From: Streptomyces sparsogenes
Lineage (GTDB): Bacteria; Actinomycetota; Actinomycetes; Streptomycetales; Streptomycetaceae
DNA: 64,000 bases
Assembly (NCBI RefSeq): GCF_001704635.1
Contig: NZ_MAXF01000100.1
Coordinates: 1 to 64,000, forward strand
Reading direction: 5' to 3'
How positions within the stretch are numbered: the first letter of the stretch is position 1; each line of letters starts with the position of its first letter. Below are positions 32,260 through 42,219 of the stretch, piece after piece. A model generated the notes under the pieces. It worked only from the letters and a program-made list of their open reading frames with translations, did not search any database and was not told the origin of the DNA. Both the position numbers and the translations under genes were made by a program.

Positions 32260-34446
32260 GTGGCCGGCGAACAGCAGTCGACAGTGCCCGCCGAGGTACG
32301 GGACAAGCACGCCAAGCTCGCTGAGCAGGTCGAGGAGCACCGCTTCCGGTACTACGTCAAGGACGCCCCGGTCATCAGCGACGCCGAGTTCGACCGGCTG
32401 CTGCGCGGGCTGGAGGCGCTGGAGGAGGAGTATCCCGAGCTCAGGACGCCCGACTCGCCCACCCAGAAGGTCGCGGGGGCGTACGAGACCGAGTTCACCG
32501 AGGTCCGGCACCGCGAGCGGATGCTCAGTCTGGACAACGCCTTCGAAGGCGACGAGCTGGCCTCCTGGGCCGAGCGGATCGCCAAGGAGCTGGGGGACAC
32601 CCCGTACCACTTCCTGTGCGAGCTCAAGGTGGACGGCCTCGCGGTCAACCTGACGTACGAGCGCGGCCGGCTGACCCGCGCCGCGACCCGCGGCGACGGC
32701 CGCACCGGCGAGGACATCACGCCCAATGTGCGGACGATCTCCGAGATCCCCGACCGCCTCAAGGGCGACCGGATCCCGGATCTCGTGGAGGTCCGCGGCG
32801 AGGTCTACTTCCCCGGGGAGCGCTTCGAGGAGCTCAACGCACGGCTGGTGGAGGCCGGCAAGCCCCCCTTCGCCAACCCGAGGAACGCGGCGGCGGGCTC
32901 GCTGCGCCAGAAGGACCCCAAGGTCACCGCGAGCCGGCCGCTGCGCATGGTGGTCCACGGCATCGGCGCGCGCGAGGGCTTCGCCATCGAGCGGCAGTCG
33001 CAGGCGTACGAGCTGCTGCACGAGTGGGGGCTGCCGACCGCCGCCCACTACAAGGTGGTGGATTCGCTCGACGGCGTCCGCGAGTACATCGCGTACTACG
33101 GGGACCCCAAGCGGCGGCATTCGCTGGAGCACGAGATCGACGGGGTCGTGGTCAAGCTCGACGAGATCCCGTTGCAGGGGCGGCTGGGCTCCACCTCGCG
33201 GGCGCCGCGCTGGGCGATCGCCTGGAAGTTCCCGCCGGAGGAGGTCAACACCAAGCTGGTCGACATCCGGGTCGGCGTCGGGCGCACCGGGCGGGTCACG
33301 CCGTTCGCCGTGGTCGAGCCGGTCACGGTCGCGGGCTCCGAGGTGGAATTCGCGACCCTGCACAATCAGGACGTCGTCAAGGCCAAAGGCGTGTTGATCG
33401 GCGACACGGTGGTGCTGCGAAAAGCGGGCGATGTCATTCCGGAAATTGTGGGGCCGGTCGTCGATCTGCGGGAGGGCGATGAGCGGGAGTTCGTGATGCC
33501 CGCCGAGTGCCCGGAGTGCGGCACCGCGCTTCAGCCGATGAAGGAGGGCGATGTCGATCTCCGCTGTCCCAACGCCCGGTACTGCCCGGCCCAGATCCGC
33601 GAGCGGATCTACTACCTCGCGGGCCGCAAGTGCCTGGACATCGAGAATTTCGGCTATGTCGCCGCCGGGGCGCTCACCCAACCGCTGGAGCCCGCCGAGC
33701 CGCCGTTGAAGGACGAGGGCGATCTGTTCGATCTGAAGGTCGAACAGCTTCTGCCCATCACGTCGTACGTATTGGACCCGGACAGCGGACTGCCCAAGCG
33801 CGACCCGAAGACCGGCGAGGAAAAGGTCGTCACCTTCTTCGCCAACCAGAAGGGCGAGCCGAAGAAGAACACCCTCGCCATGCTGGCCAACATCGAGGCG
33901 GCCAAGCAGCGCCCCCTGGCCCGGGTCATCACCGGTCTTTCGATCCGTCATGTCGGGCCGGTCGCGGCGGCGGCGCTGGCCCGCGAGTTCCGCTCGCTCG
34001 ACCGGATCGCCGAGGCCAGCGAGGAGGCCCTGGCCGCCGTGGAGGGCGTGGGACCCACCATCGCGGCCTCGGTCAAGCAGTGGTTCGCCGAGGACTGGCA
34101 CCGCGAGATCGTGGAGAAGTGGCGCCGGGCCGGGGTGCGGCTGGAGGAGGAGGCGGGCGACGACGAGGGGCCGCGGCCGCTCGAAGGGCTCACCGTCGTG
34201 GTGACGGGCACCCTGCAATCGCACACGCGGGACGGGGCGAAGGAGGCGCTGCAGAACCGCGGTGCCAAAGTCGCGGGTTCCGTTTCGAAGAAGACCGACT
34301 TTGTTGTGGTCGGCGACAATCCAGGATCGAAGTACGACAAAGCCATGCAGCTGAAGGTTCCTGTGCTCGATGAGGACGGATTTGCGGTCCTGCTCGAACA
34401 AGGTCCCGACGCCGCGCGAGAGGTCGCCGTCACGCCTTCGGAGTAG
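32260..34446 (+). CDS. ligA: NAD-dependent DNA ligase LigA
   Basis: Seals nicks during replication and repair, 728 residues. The nucleotidyl-transfer lysine is K123 in CELKVDGLAVNL; an OB fold follows; the four-cysteine zinc site is CPECGTALQP with CPNARYCPAQ; HhH repeats and a C-terminal BRCT domain (PLEGLTVVVTGTL) complete the enzyme. GTG at 32260 follows GGGAGG. Length is usual for actinobacteria. Confidence 0.98.
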   Translation: MAGEQQSTVPAEVRDKHAKLAEQVEEHRFRYYVKDAPVISDAEFDRLLRGLEALEEEYPELRTPDSPTQKVAGAYETEFTEVRHRERMLSLDNAFEGDELASWAERIAKELGDTPYHFLCELKVDGLAVNLTYERGRLTRAATRGDGRTGEDITPNVRTISEIPDRLKGDRIPDLVEVRGEVYFPGERFEELNARLVEAGKPPFANPRNAAAGSLRQKDPKVTASRPLRMVVHGIGAREGFAIERQSQAYELLHEWGLPTAAHYKVVDSLDGVREYIAYYGDPKRRHSLEHEIDGVVVKLDEIPLQGRLGSTSRAPRWAIAWKFPPEEVNTKLVDIRVGVGRTGRVTPFAVVEPVTVAGSEVEFATLHNQDVVKAKGVLIGDTVVLRKAGDVIPEIVGPVVDLREGDEREFVMPAECPECGTALQPMKEGDVDLRCPNARYCPAQIRERIYYLAGRKCLDIENFGYVAAGALTQPLEPAEPPLKDEGDLFDLKVEQLLPITSYVLDPDSGLPKRDPKTGEEKVVTFFANQKGEPKKNTLAMLANIEAAKQRPLARVITGLSIRHVGPVAAAALAREFRSLDRIAEASEEALAAVEGVGPTIAASVKQWFAEDWHREIVEKWRRAGVRLEEEAGDDEGPRPLEGLTVVVTGTLQSHTRDGAKEALQNRGAKVAGSVSKKTDFVVVGDNPGSKYDKAMQLKVPVLDEDGFAVLLEQGPDAAREVAVTPSE

Positions 34447-34674
34447 TCCCGGTCGAGCAGGTTCCGGTCCAACCTGGCCGGATTACGACTGGGAGCACTT
34501 CCCGGGCACAGCAAGCGGGCATCACCCTTACAGCGCATACCAGATGGTTATGGATCGTCGGGCGGCATTCGGGCAACCGTCGCCGATCGCCGCCCGTCAA
34601 AGCCATCTGCCGCCTACTGTTGATGGTGTGCGCCTGCCGTGGCGCTGGCACCGCCGGCTGTGAGAGGGACGGGT

Positions 34675-36873
34675 ATGAAACCGACCGAAAGCGCCGCTCC
34701 GGCGTCACGGCTGCGCCGGCTCCTGCTGCCGGCGCTGCCCGCCGCGGCGGTCGCGATGGCCGCTTTCGCACTCGGCATCGGGGTATTCCGAGTGCTCGAC
34801 GCGGGCCATGCGCTCTTTCCCGACGGCACGGTGGGCTGGTCCCTCGCCGTCCTCACCGGAATCATCGTCGGCCATCTGGTGGCCCTGGGCCGCGACCGCT
34901 GGTGGGGCGGCACCGGATCCGGCGCCGCGTTAACCCTGGCCGCGCTGCTGCTGTACGGCTGGCTCCCCGCCGGACTCGTCAGCCTCGCCGTCGTCGTCCT
35001 GGTCGGCGCCGCCCGGCGGCACCGCTGGCGGCAGGCGGCACTGCACGGCGCGGTCGACATCCTCGGCGTCGGCACGGCCGCCCTGACCCTCGCCGCCTTC
35101 GGCACCGTCCCCACCGTCGAGGACCCCTGGCGGCCGGCGAGCTGGGAGATGTCCGCCGTCCCCCAGACGGTGCTGGCCGCCTTCGGCTATCTGGCGGTGA
35201 CCCGCGCCCTGTTGTGGTACTCCCTCGCCCCGCCCGGCGCCGGACTGCCCACCCTCGCCCGCACCGCCCTCGTCCGGCAGGCCCTCGTCGGCATCGCGCT
35301 GCTCGGCATCGCCCCGCTGATCGTCGTCGTCGCCGACGAGATGCCCCTGCTGCTCCCGCTGTTCGCGGTGCCCCTGATCGCCCTCGACTCCACCCTCTGG
35401 ATCGCCCGGGTGCGCGCCGAGGAGCAGCTGCGCGACCCGCTCACCGGACTGCCCAACCGCCAGTGGCTGCTGGAGCGCACCTGGACCGCGCTCGACGAGG
35501 CCGAGCGGGGCGGCACCCGCACCGCCCTGGTCCTCCTCGACCTCGACCGCTTCCGCTCGGTCAACGACACCCTGGGCCACCTCGCGGGCGACCGGCTGCT
35601 GCTGCAGATAGCGGAGCGGCTGCGGCTCGCCCTGCCGCGCGGCGCGGAGGTGGCCCGGCTCGGCGGCGACGAGTTCGCGGTGCTGCTCCCCACCACCGAC
35701 TCCCTGACCAGCGCCCAGCGGGCGGCCCGCAGCCTCGTCGGCGACCTCGGCTCACCCCTGGACCTGGACGGGCTCACCCTGGTCCTGGAGGCCAGCGCCG
35801 GCGTCGCCGTCTACCCCGACCACGCGCTCGACGCCGAGGGGCTGCTGCGCCGCGCGGACGTCGCCATGTACCAGGCCAAGCGCGACCGCAGCGGCGTCGA
35901 GCTGTACGAGGCCCGGCGCGACGGCAACACCCCCGACCGGCTCGGCCTGCTCGGCGATCTGCGGCGGGCGCTGGACGCGGGCGAGGTCGAGCTGCACTAC
36001 CAGCCCAAGGTCGGCTTCGACGGCCATGTCTCCGGCCTGGAGGCACTCGTGCGATGGGTCCACCCCGACCGGGGGCGGGTGCCGCCCGACGAGTTCATCT
36101 CCATGGCCGAGAGCTCCGGGCTGATGCCCCGGCTGACCGAGTACGTCCTGGAGACGGCGCTCGGCCAGGTCGCGCGATGGCGCGCCGACGGCCTCGACGT
36201 GCCCGTCGCGGTCAACGTCTCGCCCCGCGATGTGCACACCCCCGGCTTCGCCGGCTCGGTCGCCGGACGTCTGGCCCGCCACGGCGTCCCGGCGGGCGCC
36301 CTCCAACTGGAGATCACCGAGCACGTGCTGCTCGAGGACCCCCAGCGGGCCGCCGACACGCTGGCCAGCCTCACCGGACACGGCGTGCGGATGTCCCTCG
36401 ACGACTTCGGCACGGGCTACTCCTCGCTGGTCCACCTGCGGCGGCTGCCGGTGAGCGAGCTGAAGATCGACCGGTCGTTCGTGGCCCGGCTGGCCGTGGA
36501 CACCGAGGACGCCGAGATCGTCCGCTGCACCGTCGACCTCGCCCATTCCCTGGGGCTGCTGGTCGTCGCGGAGGGCGTCGAGGACGACGAGACCTGGGAG
36601 CGGCTGCGGGACCTGGGCTGCGACGCCGTACAGGGCTGGCTGGTCGCGGCGGCCATGCCCCCCGACGAGACCACGGCCTGGCTGCGCGCCCGCGGCGAAG
36701 GCGGCTGGCGCCGGGAGGACGCCGCCACGCCCGCCACGCCCGCCACGCCCGCCACGCCCGCCGCCCCGGCGGCCGCCCCCGCCCCCCTCACCACCCCCTC
36801 CCCGGCCGCCACCGCCACCACCGCCGCGACGGCCGCCCCCGCCGAGGAGGACGCGGACCAGCCGGTGACGTGA
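34675..36873 (+). CDS. rmdB: Membrane GGDEF-EAL protein (RmdB-like c-di-GMP enzyme)
   Basis: A 732-residue c-di-GMP turnover protein. About six hydrophobic segments (residues 15-235) anchor it; GGDEF starts about residue 252 with intact RLGGDEFAVLL (about 329); EAL starts with intact GLEALVRWVHP (about 455) and LDDFGTGYSSL (about 576). Both motifs are complete, so cyclase and phosphodiesterase activity are possible; positional counterparts in Streptomyces (RmdB) act as phosphodiesterases. The tail has an Ala-Thr-Pro repeat from a 9-bp tandem array. GAGAGGGA precedes the ATG. Symbol assigned from position beside ligA and gatC, not from alignment. Confidence 0.75.
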   Translation: MKPTESAAPASRLRRLLLPALPAAAVAMAAFALGIGVFRVLDAGHALFPDGTVGWSLAVLTGIIVGHLVALGRDRWWGGTGSGAALTLAALLLYGWLPAGLVSLAVVVLVGAARRHRWRQAALHGAVDILGVGTAALTLAAFGTVPTVEDPWRPASWEMSAVPQTVLAAFGYLAVTRALLWYSLAPPGAGLPTLARTALVRQALVGIALLGIAPLIVVVADEMPLLLPLFAVPLIALDSTLWIARVRAEEQLRDPLTGLPNRQWLLERTWTALDEAERGGTRTALVLLDLDRFRSVNDTLGHLAGDRLLLQIAERLRLALPRGAEVARLGGDEFAVLLPTTDSLTSAQRAARSLVGDLGSPLDLDGLTLVLEASAGVAVYPDHALDAEGLLRRADVAMYQAKRDRSGVELYEARRDGNTPDRLGLLGDLRRALDAGEVELHYQPKVGFDGHVSGLEALVRWVHPDRGRVPPDEFISMAESSGLMPRLTEYVLETALGQVARWRADGLDVPVAVNVSPRDVHTPGFAGSVAGRLARHGVPAGALQLEITEHVLLEDPQRAADTLASLTGHGVRMSLDDFGTGYSSLVHLRRLPVSELKIDRSFVARLAVDTEDAEIVRCTVDLAHSLGLLVVAEGVEDDETWERLRDLGCDAVQGWLVAAAMPPDETTAWLRARGEGGWRREDAATPATPATPATPAAPAAAPAPLTTPSPAATATTAATAAPAEEDADQPVT
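36724..36759. repeat. 9-bp tandem repeat, 4 copies
   Basis: Four exact copies of GCCACGCCC in the 3' end of the GGDEF-EAL gene encode Ala-Thr-Pro four times; frame-neutral length. Confidence 0.95.
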
Positions 36874-37041
36874 TCCGGCCCGGCGCCCCACCGGCCCGCT
36901 CACACCACGCGACGGGGCCGCGGTCGATGGTGCGGGCGATGGTGCGGAAGGGGCGGGGCGGGGAAAGCGTTTCGCCCGCAGCGTGGCCGGAGCCATAGGA
37001 TTGGGGCGAAAACTCTCCACACTCACCCTGAGGATCGCTGC

Positions 37042-37338
37042 ATGCCTGGCATCACGCGCGAGGAGGTCGTCCACCTCGCACGGCTGGCGCGTCTGGAGCT
37101 GAAGGACGAAGAGCTCGATCACTTCGCCGGACAGCTCGACGACATCATCGGCGCGGTGGCCCGCGTCAGCGAGGTCGCCGACCAAGACGTACCGCCGACC
37201 TCTCATCCGCTGCCGCTGACCAACGTCATGCGCCCGGATGAGGTCCGTCCGTCGCTGACCCCGCAGGAGGCGCTGTCCGGTGCCCCCGCCCAGGAGCAGC
37301 AGCGGTTCAAGGTGCCGCAGATCCTGGGGGAGGAGTAA
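37042..37338 (+). CDS. gatC: Asp/Glu-tRNA(Asn/Gln) amidotransferase subunit C
   Basis: A 98-residue GatC: ITREEVVHLARLARLELKDEELDHFAGQLDDII is the conserved helical core and the MRPDEVRPSLT and RFKVPQIL segments close it. It stabilises the GatA-GatB complex that makes Gln-tRNA(Gln) and Asn-tRNA(Asn) from mischarged precursors. GAGGA lies before the ATG; a -10-like TAGGAT lies at 36996-37001. First gene of gatC-gatA-small gene-gatB. Confidence 0.97.
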   Translation: MPGITREEVVHLARLARLELKDEELDHFAGQLDDIIGAVARVSEVADQDVPPTSHPLPLTNVMRPDEVRPSLTPQEALSGAPAQEQQRFKVPQILGEE

Positions 37339-37343
37339 CCCAC

Positions 37344-38837
37344 ATGGCCGACCTGACCAAGCTCACCGCCTCCGGCCTCGCCGGGAAGATCGCCTCCGGC
37401 GAGGCCACCGCCGTCGAGGTGACCGAGGCGCACCTGGCCCGCATCGACGCCGTCGACGAGAAGGTGCACGCGTTCCTCCATGTGGACCGGGAGGGCGCGC
37501 TCGCCCAGGCCCGGGCCGTGGACGACAAGCGCGCCCGCGGCGAGAAGCTCGGCCCGCTGGCCGGCGTTCCGCTCGCGCTGAAGGACATCTTCACCACCAA
37601 GGGGGTCCCGACCACCGTCGGGTCCAAGATCCTCGAGGGGTGGATCCCGCCGTACGACGCGACGCTCGTCACCCGCCTGAAGGCCGCGGACGTGGTCATC
37701 CTCGGCAAGACCAACATGGACGAGTTCGCCATGGGGTCCTCGACCGAGAACAGCGCGTTCGGCCCCACCGGCAACCCCTGGGACCTCACCCGCATCCCCG
37801 GCGGCTCCGGAGGCGGCTCCTCCGCCTCGCTGGCCTCCTTCCAGGCCCCGCTCGCGATCGGCACCGACACCGGCGGCTCGATCCGCCAGCCCGCCGCCGT
37901 CACCGGCACGGTCGGCGTCAAGCCGACGTACGGCGGGGTGTCCCGCTACGGCATGGTGGCCTTCTCCTCGTCCCTGGACCAGGGCGGTCCCTGCGCCAGG
38001 ACCGTGCTGGACGCGGCCCTGCTGCACGAGGCCATCGCCGGGCACGACCCGCTCGACTCGACCTCCATCGACGCCCCGGTCCCGCCGGTCGTCGAGGCCG
38101 CCCGCAACGGCAGTGTGCGCGGCATGCGCGTCGGCGTGGTCAAGGAGTTCGCCGGCGAGGGCTACCAGGCCGGCGTGATGCAGCGCTTCAACGAGTCGGT
38201 GGAGCTGCTGCGCGAGCTCGGCGCCGAGGTCGTGGAGCTGTCCTGCCCGTCCTTCGACAAGGCGCTCGCCGCGTACTACCTGATCGCGCCGTCCGAGTGC
38301 TCGTCCAACCTGGCCCGCTTCGACGGCCTGCGCTACGGCCTGCGGACCGGCGACGACGGCTCGAGGTCCGCCGAGGACGTCACCGCGCTCACCCGCGCGG
38401 CCGGCTTCGGCCCCGAGGTCAAGCGCCGGATCATGCTGGGCACCTACGCGCTCAGCTCCGGCTACTACGACGCGTACTACGGCTCCGCGCAGAAGGTCCG
38501 CACCCTGATCAGCCGGGACTTCCAGCGCGCCTTCGAACAGGTCGACGTGCTGGTCTCGCCGACCACCCCCACCACCGCCTTCCCGATCGGCGAGCGCGTC
38601 GACGACCCGATGGCGATGTATCTGGCCGACCTGTGCACGATTCCCTCGAACCTCGCGGGAAACGCGGCCATGTCACTGCCCTGCGGCCTGGCGCCGGAGG
38701 ACGGTCTGCCGGTCGGACTGCAGATCGTCGCCCCCGCCATGGCCGACGACCGGCTCTACAAGGTCGGTGCCGCGGTCGAGGCCGCGTTCATCGACAAGTG
38801 GGGCCACCCGCTGCTCGAGGAGGCACCGTCACTATGA
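37344..38837 (+). CDS. gatA: Asp/Glu-tRNA(Asn/Gln) amidotransferase subunit A
   Basis: The amidase subunit releasing ammonia from glutamine, 497 residues. The Ser-cisSer-Lys triad is visible: lysine in LALKDIFTTKG and the serines of the signature GGSGGGSSASLASF. TGGSIRQPAAVTGTVGVKP is the oxyanion strand region. Starts 5 nt after gatC; stop overlaps the ATG of the small membrane gene. Confidence 0.98.
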   Translation: MADLTKLTASGLAGKIASGEATAVEVTEAHLARIDAVDEKVHAFLHVDREGALAQARAVDDKRARGEKLGPLAGVPLALKDIFTTKGVPTTVGSKILEGWIPPYDATLVTRLKAADVVILGKTNMDEFAMGSSTENSAFGPTGNPWDLTRIPGGSGGGSSASLASFQAPLAIGTDTGGSIRQPAAVTGTVGVKPTYGGVSRYGMVAFSSSLDQGGPCARTVLDAALLHEAIAGHDPLDSTSIDAPVPPVVEAARNGSVRGMRVGVVKEFAGEGYQAGVMQRFNESVELLRELGAEVVELSCPSFDKALAAYYLIAPSECSSNLARFDGLRYGLRTGDDGSRSAEDVTALTRAAGFGPEVKRRIMLGTYALSSGYYDAYYGSAQKVRTLISRDFQRAFEQVDVLVSPTTPTTAFPIGERVDDPMAMYLADLCTIPSNLAGNAAMSLPCGLAPEDGLPVGLQIVAPAMADDRLYKVGAAVEAAFIDKWGHPLLEEAPSL

Positions 38838-39073
38838 GTGCGATCAAGAAGGCCAAGAACTTCAAGAAGTCCAAGGCCGGTACCTACCTGTCCATCGGCT
38901 CCTCGCTCTTCGGCGCGCTGGGCGTGGTCAAGCAGGTCAAGAAGGCCCGATCCGAGAACGACACGCTGCAGCTGGTCGACGCGGTGGTCTCGGCCGCCGC
39001 GATCGTCACGTCCGTCGCACTGCTCGTCCGCGAGCTCAAGCGCATGGGCGACGACGACATCCTCGCGGGCTGA
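38834..39073 (+). CDS. Small membrane protein between gatA and gatB
   Basis: A 79-residue protein: basic N-terminus AIKKAKNFKKSKAG, a weakly hydrophobic stretch TYLSIGSSLFGALGVVK, a charged middle KQVKKARSENDTLQL, and one clear hydrophobic segment VDAVVSAAAIVTSVALLV followed by RELKRMGDDDIL. ATG overlaps the gatA stop (ATGA), and gatB follows within 24 nt, so it is co-translated with the amidotransferase. It recurs at this place in Streptomyces; no function is known to me. It may tether or regulate the complex (inference). Confidence 0.85.
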   Translation: MSAIKKAKNFKKSKAGTYLSIGSSLFGALGVVKQVKKARSENDTLQLVDAVVSAAAIVTSVALLVRELKRMGDDDILAG

Positions 39074-39096
39074 GCGGACTGAGAGGTTAGTTTTCC

Positions 39097-40605
39097 GTGA
39101 CCGTCACTGAACTGGTGTCGTACGAGGACGCCCTCGCCGCCTACGACCCCGTGATGGGGCTCGAGGTCCACGTCGAGCTCGGCACCAAGACCAAGATGTT
39201 CTGCGGCTGCTCCACGGCGCTGGGCGCCGAGGCCAACGCCCAGACCTGTCCCACCTGCCTCGGCCTGCCCGGCTCACTCCCGGTCGTCAACGCGACCGGC
39301 GTCGAGTCCGCCATCAAGATCGGCCTCGCGCTGAACTGCGAGATCGCCGAGTGGTGCCGCTTCGCCCGGAAGAACTACTTCTATCCGGACATGCCGAAGA
39401 ACTTCCAGACCTCGCAGTACGACGAGCCGATCGCCTTCAACGGCTATCTGGACGTCGAGATCGACGGCGGCGAGGTCTTCCGGGTCGAGATCGAGCGCGC
39501 CCACATGGAGGAGGACACCGGCAAGTCCACCCACGTGGGCGGCGCGACCGGCCGTATCCACGGCGCCTCGCACTCGCTCCTCGACTACAACCGGGCCGGC
39601 ATCCCGCTCATCGAGATCGTCACCAAGCCGATCGTCGGGGCCGGGGAGCGGGCCCCGGAGGTCGCCAAGGCGTACGTCGCCGAGCTGCGCGAGCTCATCA
39701 AGGCGCTCGGGGTCTCCGAGGCGCGCATGGAGATGGGCCAGATGCGCTGCGATGTGAACCTGTCGCTGCGGCCGCAGGGCGCCGACAAGTTCGGCACCCG
39801 CTCCGAGACGAAGAACGTCAACTCGCTGCGCTCCGTCGAGCGCGCGGCCCGCTTCGAGATCCAGCGCCAGGCCGCCGTGCTCGGCGGCGGCGGCACGGTC
39901 ATCCAGGAGACCCGCCACTTCCACGAGGAGGACGGCTCCACGACCCCAGGCCGGGTCAAGGAGGAGGCGGAGGACTACCGCTACTTCCCCGAGCCGGACC
40001 TGGTGCCGGTCGCCCCCTCCCGCGAGTGGGTGGAGAAGCTGCGGGCCGGGCTGCCGGAGCTGCCCCGGGTGCGCCGCAACCGGCTGCGCGAGGAGTGGGG
40101 CATCTCCGCCCACGAGATGCGGTCCGTCCTCAACGCGGGCGCGATCGACCTGATCACCGCCACGATCGACGCGGGCGCTGACGCCGCCTCGGCGCGCAAG
40201 TGGTGGATGGGCGAGCTGGCCCGCCGGGCCAACGAGGACGGCGTCGAGCTCGCGGCGCTGCCGATCACCCCGGCCCAGGTCGCGCGCGTGTGCGCCCTGG
40301 TCGCGGAGGGCTCGCTCAACGACAAGCTGGCGCGCCAGGTCATCGAGGGCGTGCTGGCGGGCGAGGGCGACCCGGACGCGGTCGTCGCGGCCCGCGGCCT
40401 GAAGGTCGTCTCGGACGAGGGCGCGCTCGGCGCCGCCGTCGACGAGGCCATCGCGGGCAACGCGGCCATCGCCGACAAGATCCGCGGCGGCAAGGTCGCG
40501 GCGGCGGGCGCGCTGGTGGGCGCGGTCATGAAGGCCACCCGCGGCCAGGCCGACGCGGCGCGCGTGCGCGAGCTGATCCTGGAGAAGCTCGGCGTCCAGG
40601 GCTGA
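39097..40605 (+). CDS. gatB: Asp/Glu-tRNA(Asn/Gln) amidotransferase subunit B
   Basis: The tRNA-binding kinase subunit, 502 residues. N-terminal VMGLEVHVELGTKTKMFCGC and CPTCLGLPGSLPVVN are signature segments with the zinc-site cysteines; FYPDMPKNFQTSQYDEP and DYNRAGIPLIEIVTKP are also diagnostic; the C-terminal YqeY-like helical domain runs from about residue 400. GTG at 39097. Confidence 0.98.
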   Translation: MTVTELVSYEDALAAYDPVMGLEVHVELGTKTKMFCGCSTALGAEANAQTCPTCLGLPGSLPVVNATGVESAIKIGLALNCEIAEWCRFARKNYFYPDMPKNFQTSQYDEPIAFNGYLDVEIDGGEVFRVEIERAHMEEDTGKSTHVGGATGRIHGASHSLLDYNRAGIPLIEIVTKPIVGAGERAPEVAKAYVAELRELIKALGVSEARMEMGQMRCDVNLSLRPQGADKFGTRSETKNVNSLRSVERAARFEIQRQAAVLGGGGTVIQETRHFHEEDGSTTPGRVKEEAEDYRYFPEPDLVPVAPSREWVEKLRAGLPELPRVRRNRLREEWGISAHEMRSVLNAGAIDLITATIDAGADAASARKWWMGELARRANEDGVELAALPITPAQVARVCALVAEGSLNDKLARQVIEGVLAGEGDPDAVVAARGLKVVSDEGALGAAVDEAIAGNAAIADKIRGGKVAAAGALVGAVMKATRGQADAARVRELILEKLGVQG

Positions 40606-40627
40606 GGGCCGAGAGCCCCCGACGCGG

Positions 40628-40662
40628 CGGCGGGGCGCACCCTGTGAGGGTGCGCCCCGCCG
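40628..40662 (+). terminator. Terminator after gatB
   Basis: A 15-bp perfect stem containing CGGGGCGCACCC / GGGTGCGCCCCG, loop TGTGA, 22 nt after the gatB stop, followed by TCCGTCTT. It also faces the end of the convergent M81 gene. Confidence 0.85.
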
Positions 40663-40680
40663 TCCGTCTTCGCGTCCCGG

Positions 40681-42219
40681 CTACAGCAGCTCCGGCGCGA
40701 GGTCCGGGGCCGGCATGCCGGGGTCGAGGGGGAACAGCGGGCGTTCCAGGCGGCGGTGGCCGAGGCGGGGGAGGTCCTGGTCGACGGCGCCCGGGGTGCG
40801 GGCCAGGCGCCAGTCGGCGGCCAGCTCCCGCAGCTCCGGTTCCGGGCGGCCGGTCTTGACGACGAGCAGGTCGTAGCCGCGCGGGTCCAGGCCGCCGAGG
40901 TCCGCGCGGGTGCGGACCGGCGTGCGGCGGCCGGCCAGGACCGCGGTCACCCCGCCGCGGCGTACGACGGCCAGGTCGCCACCGGCCGCGTCGCCCGGGT
41001 GGAGGGCCACGACCTCGCCGGTGAACTCGTACGGTTCGAACGGGGCGTGTTCCGTGCCGGACCCCGAGGCGCCGTACGCCCCGCCGACCGACACCCTTAC
41101 CGTCGCGCCGACGCCCGCCGCGAAGCACCGCGCGACCGCCGCCGGGGCGGTGATGCCGGGGAGCAGGGCGGTGGCGCGGCCGGTGGCCAGGGCCTCATGG
41201 GCGAGCAGCCGTCCCAGCATGTACGGGAGGTCGCCCGCGCCGCCGGCCGCCGGGTCGTCACCGGAGTCGCCGATCAGGAACGGGCGGGCGGGGGAGGCCA
41301 GGGCCGCCTCGACGCACGCGTCGGCGTCGTCAGCGGTGGGGCCGGGGGAGACGAGGTCGCGGCGCAGATCCCAGTACTCCTTGGCCAGCGAGCGGGCCTC
41401 CTCGACGGCGAGGACGGGGTCGTCGCCGGTGACCACCACGGCCGCCTTGCAGCGTGGCTCGTCGGCCCAGGGGAAGCCGGCCCACACCGCCGCGTCCACG
41501 ATGCCGTCCAGCTCCTCGATCGAGGCCGGCCGCCCGTACAGCGACCTGGCGGGCTCCGGCCGGGGGCCGGCCGGCTCGCCAGGCGGTACGGGCGGTGCGG
41601 GCGGTACGGGCAGCGAGGGCAGCAGCACCGGCACCTGCACCCAGGCCAGGTGCGGGCGCCCCTTGCCCGCCAGCAGGCGTTCGACGAGCTTGCGGGCGGC
41701 GCGCTCGAGGGTCGCGCCGGCGTCCTGGCGCGGGGCGAGGCGGTGCGCGGTGACCAGGTCGAGCCGGCCGGCGAGGCGGCGCGAGACATTGCCGTACGGG
41801 TCCATGGCGGCGGAGATCAGCGCGCGCGGGCCGAGGACCTCCCGCACGGCGTCGGTCAGATCGGCCTCGGCGTCGTCCAGGCCGACCACGCTCATCGCGC
41901 CGTGGATGTCGAGGACCAGGCCGTCGAGGGAGCCGGCCTGCCGGACCCGGTCGAGCAGCTCGGCCTTGAGACGGCGGTACGCCTCCGGCTCGACGGGCCC
42001 GCCCGGCGGGGCCTCGGCGTGGAGCAGCGGCACCCACTCCACCGGGCCGCCGAGCGCGCCGTCCGGCCGCGCCCAGGGGTAGCGGGCCCGCAGCGCGGCG
42101 CCGCGGGTGACGCGGAAGTCGTCGTACCCGGTGCGGTGGAGGGTGAAGGTGCTGGACCGGACGGAGACGCCGCCGACGCCGACGCGCGGCCGGCGGGCGG
42201 CGGGGGAGGGCGTGCTCAT
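40681..42219 (-). CDS. M81 family metallopeptidase (MlrC-like)
   Basis: A 512-residue protein of the microcystinase-C type. Visible: VGVGGVSVRSSTFTLHRT start, GLVLDIHGAMSVVG with the metal-binding DxHGAM, the MDPYGNVS segment and PFLIGDSGDDPAAGG with its metal-site aspartates. Members hydrolyse small peptides or amides; the substrate here is unknown. ATG at 42219 gives the normal N-terminus; the ribosome site (AAAGGA) is weak and distant. Stands alone on the minus strand. Confidence 0.88.
   Translation of the reverse strand: MSTPSPAARRPRVGVGGVSVRSSTFTLHRTGYDDFRVTRGAALRARYPWARPDGALGGPVEWVPLLHAEAPPGGPVEPEAYRRLKAELLDRVRQAGSLDGLVLDIHGAMSVVGLDDAEADLTDAVREVLGPRALISAAMDPYGNVSRRLAGRLDLVTAHRLAPRQDAGATLERAARKLVERLLAGKGRPHLAWVQVPVLLPSLPVPPAPPVPPGEPAGPRPEPARSLYGRPASIEELDGIVDAAVWAGFPWADEPRCKAAVVVTGDDPVLAVEEARSLAKEYWDLRRDLVSPGPTADDADACVEAALASPARPFLIGDSGDDPAAGGAGDLPYMLGRLLAHEALATGRATALLPGITAPAAVARCFAAGVGATVRVSVGGAYGASGSGTEHAPFEPYEFTGEVVALHPGDAAGGDLAVVRRGGVTAVLAGRRTPVRTRADLGGLDPRGYDLLVVKTGRPEPELRELAADWRLARTPGAVDQDLPRLGHRRLERPLFPLDPGMPAPDLAPELL

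Noticed and set aside
34447..34674. Riboswitch in the gap between ligA and the GGDEF-EAL gene
   Set aside because: No conserved c-di-GMP aptamer core or terminator could be recognised.
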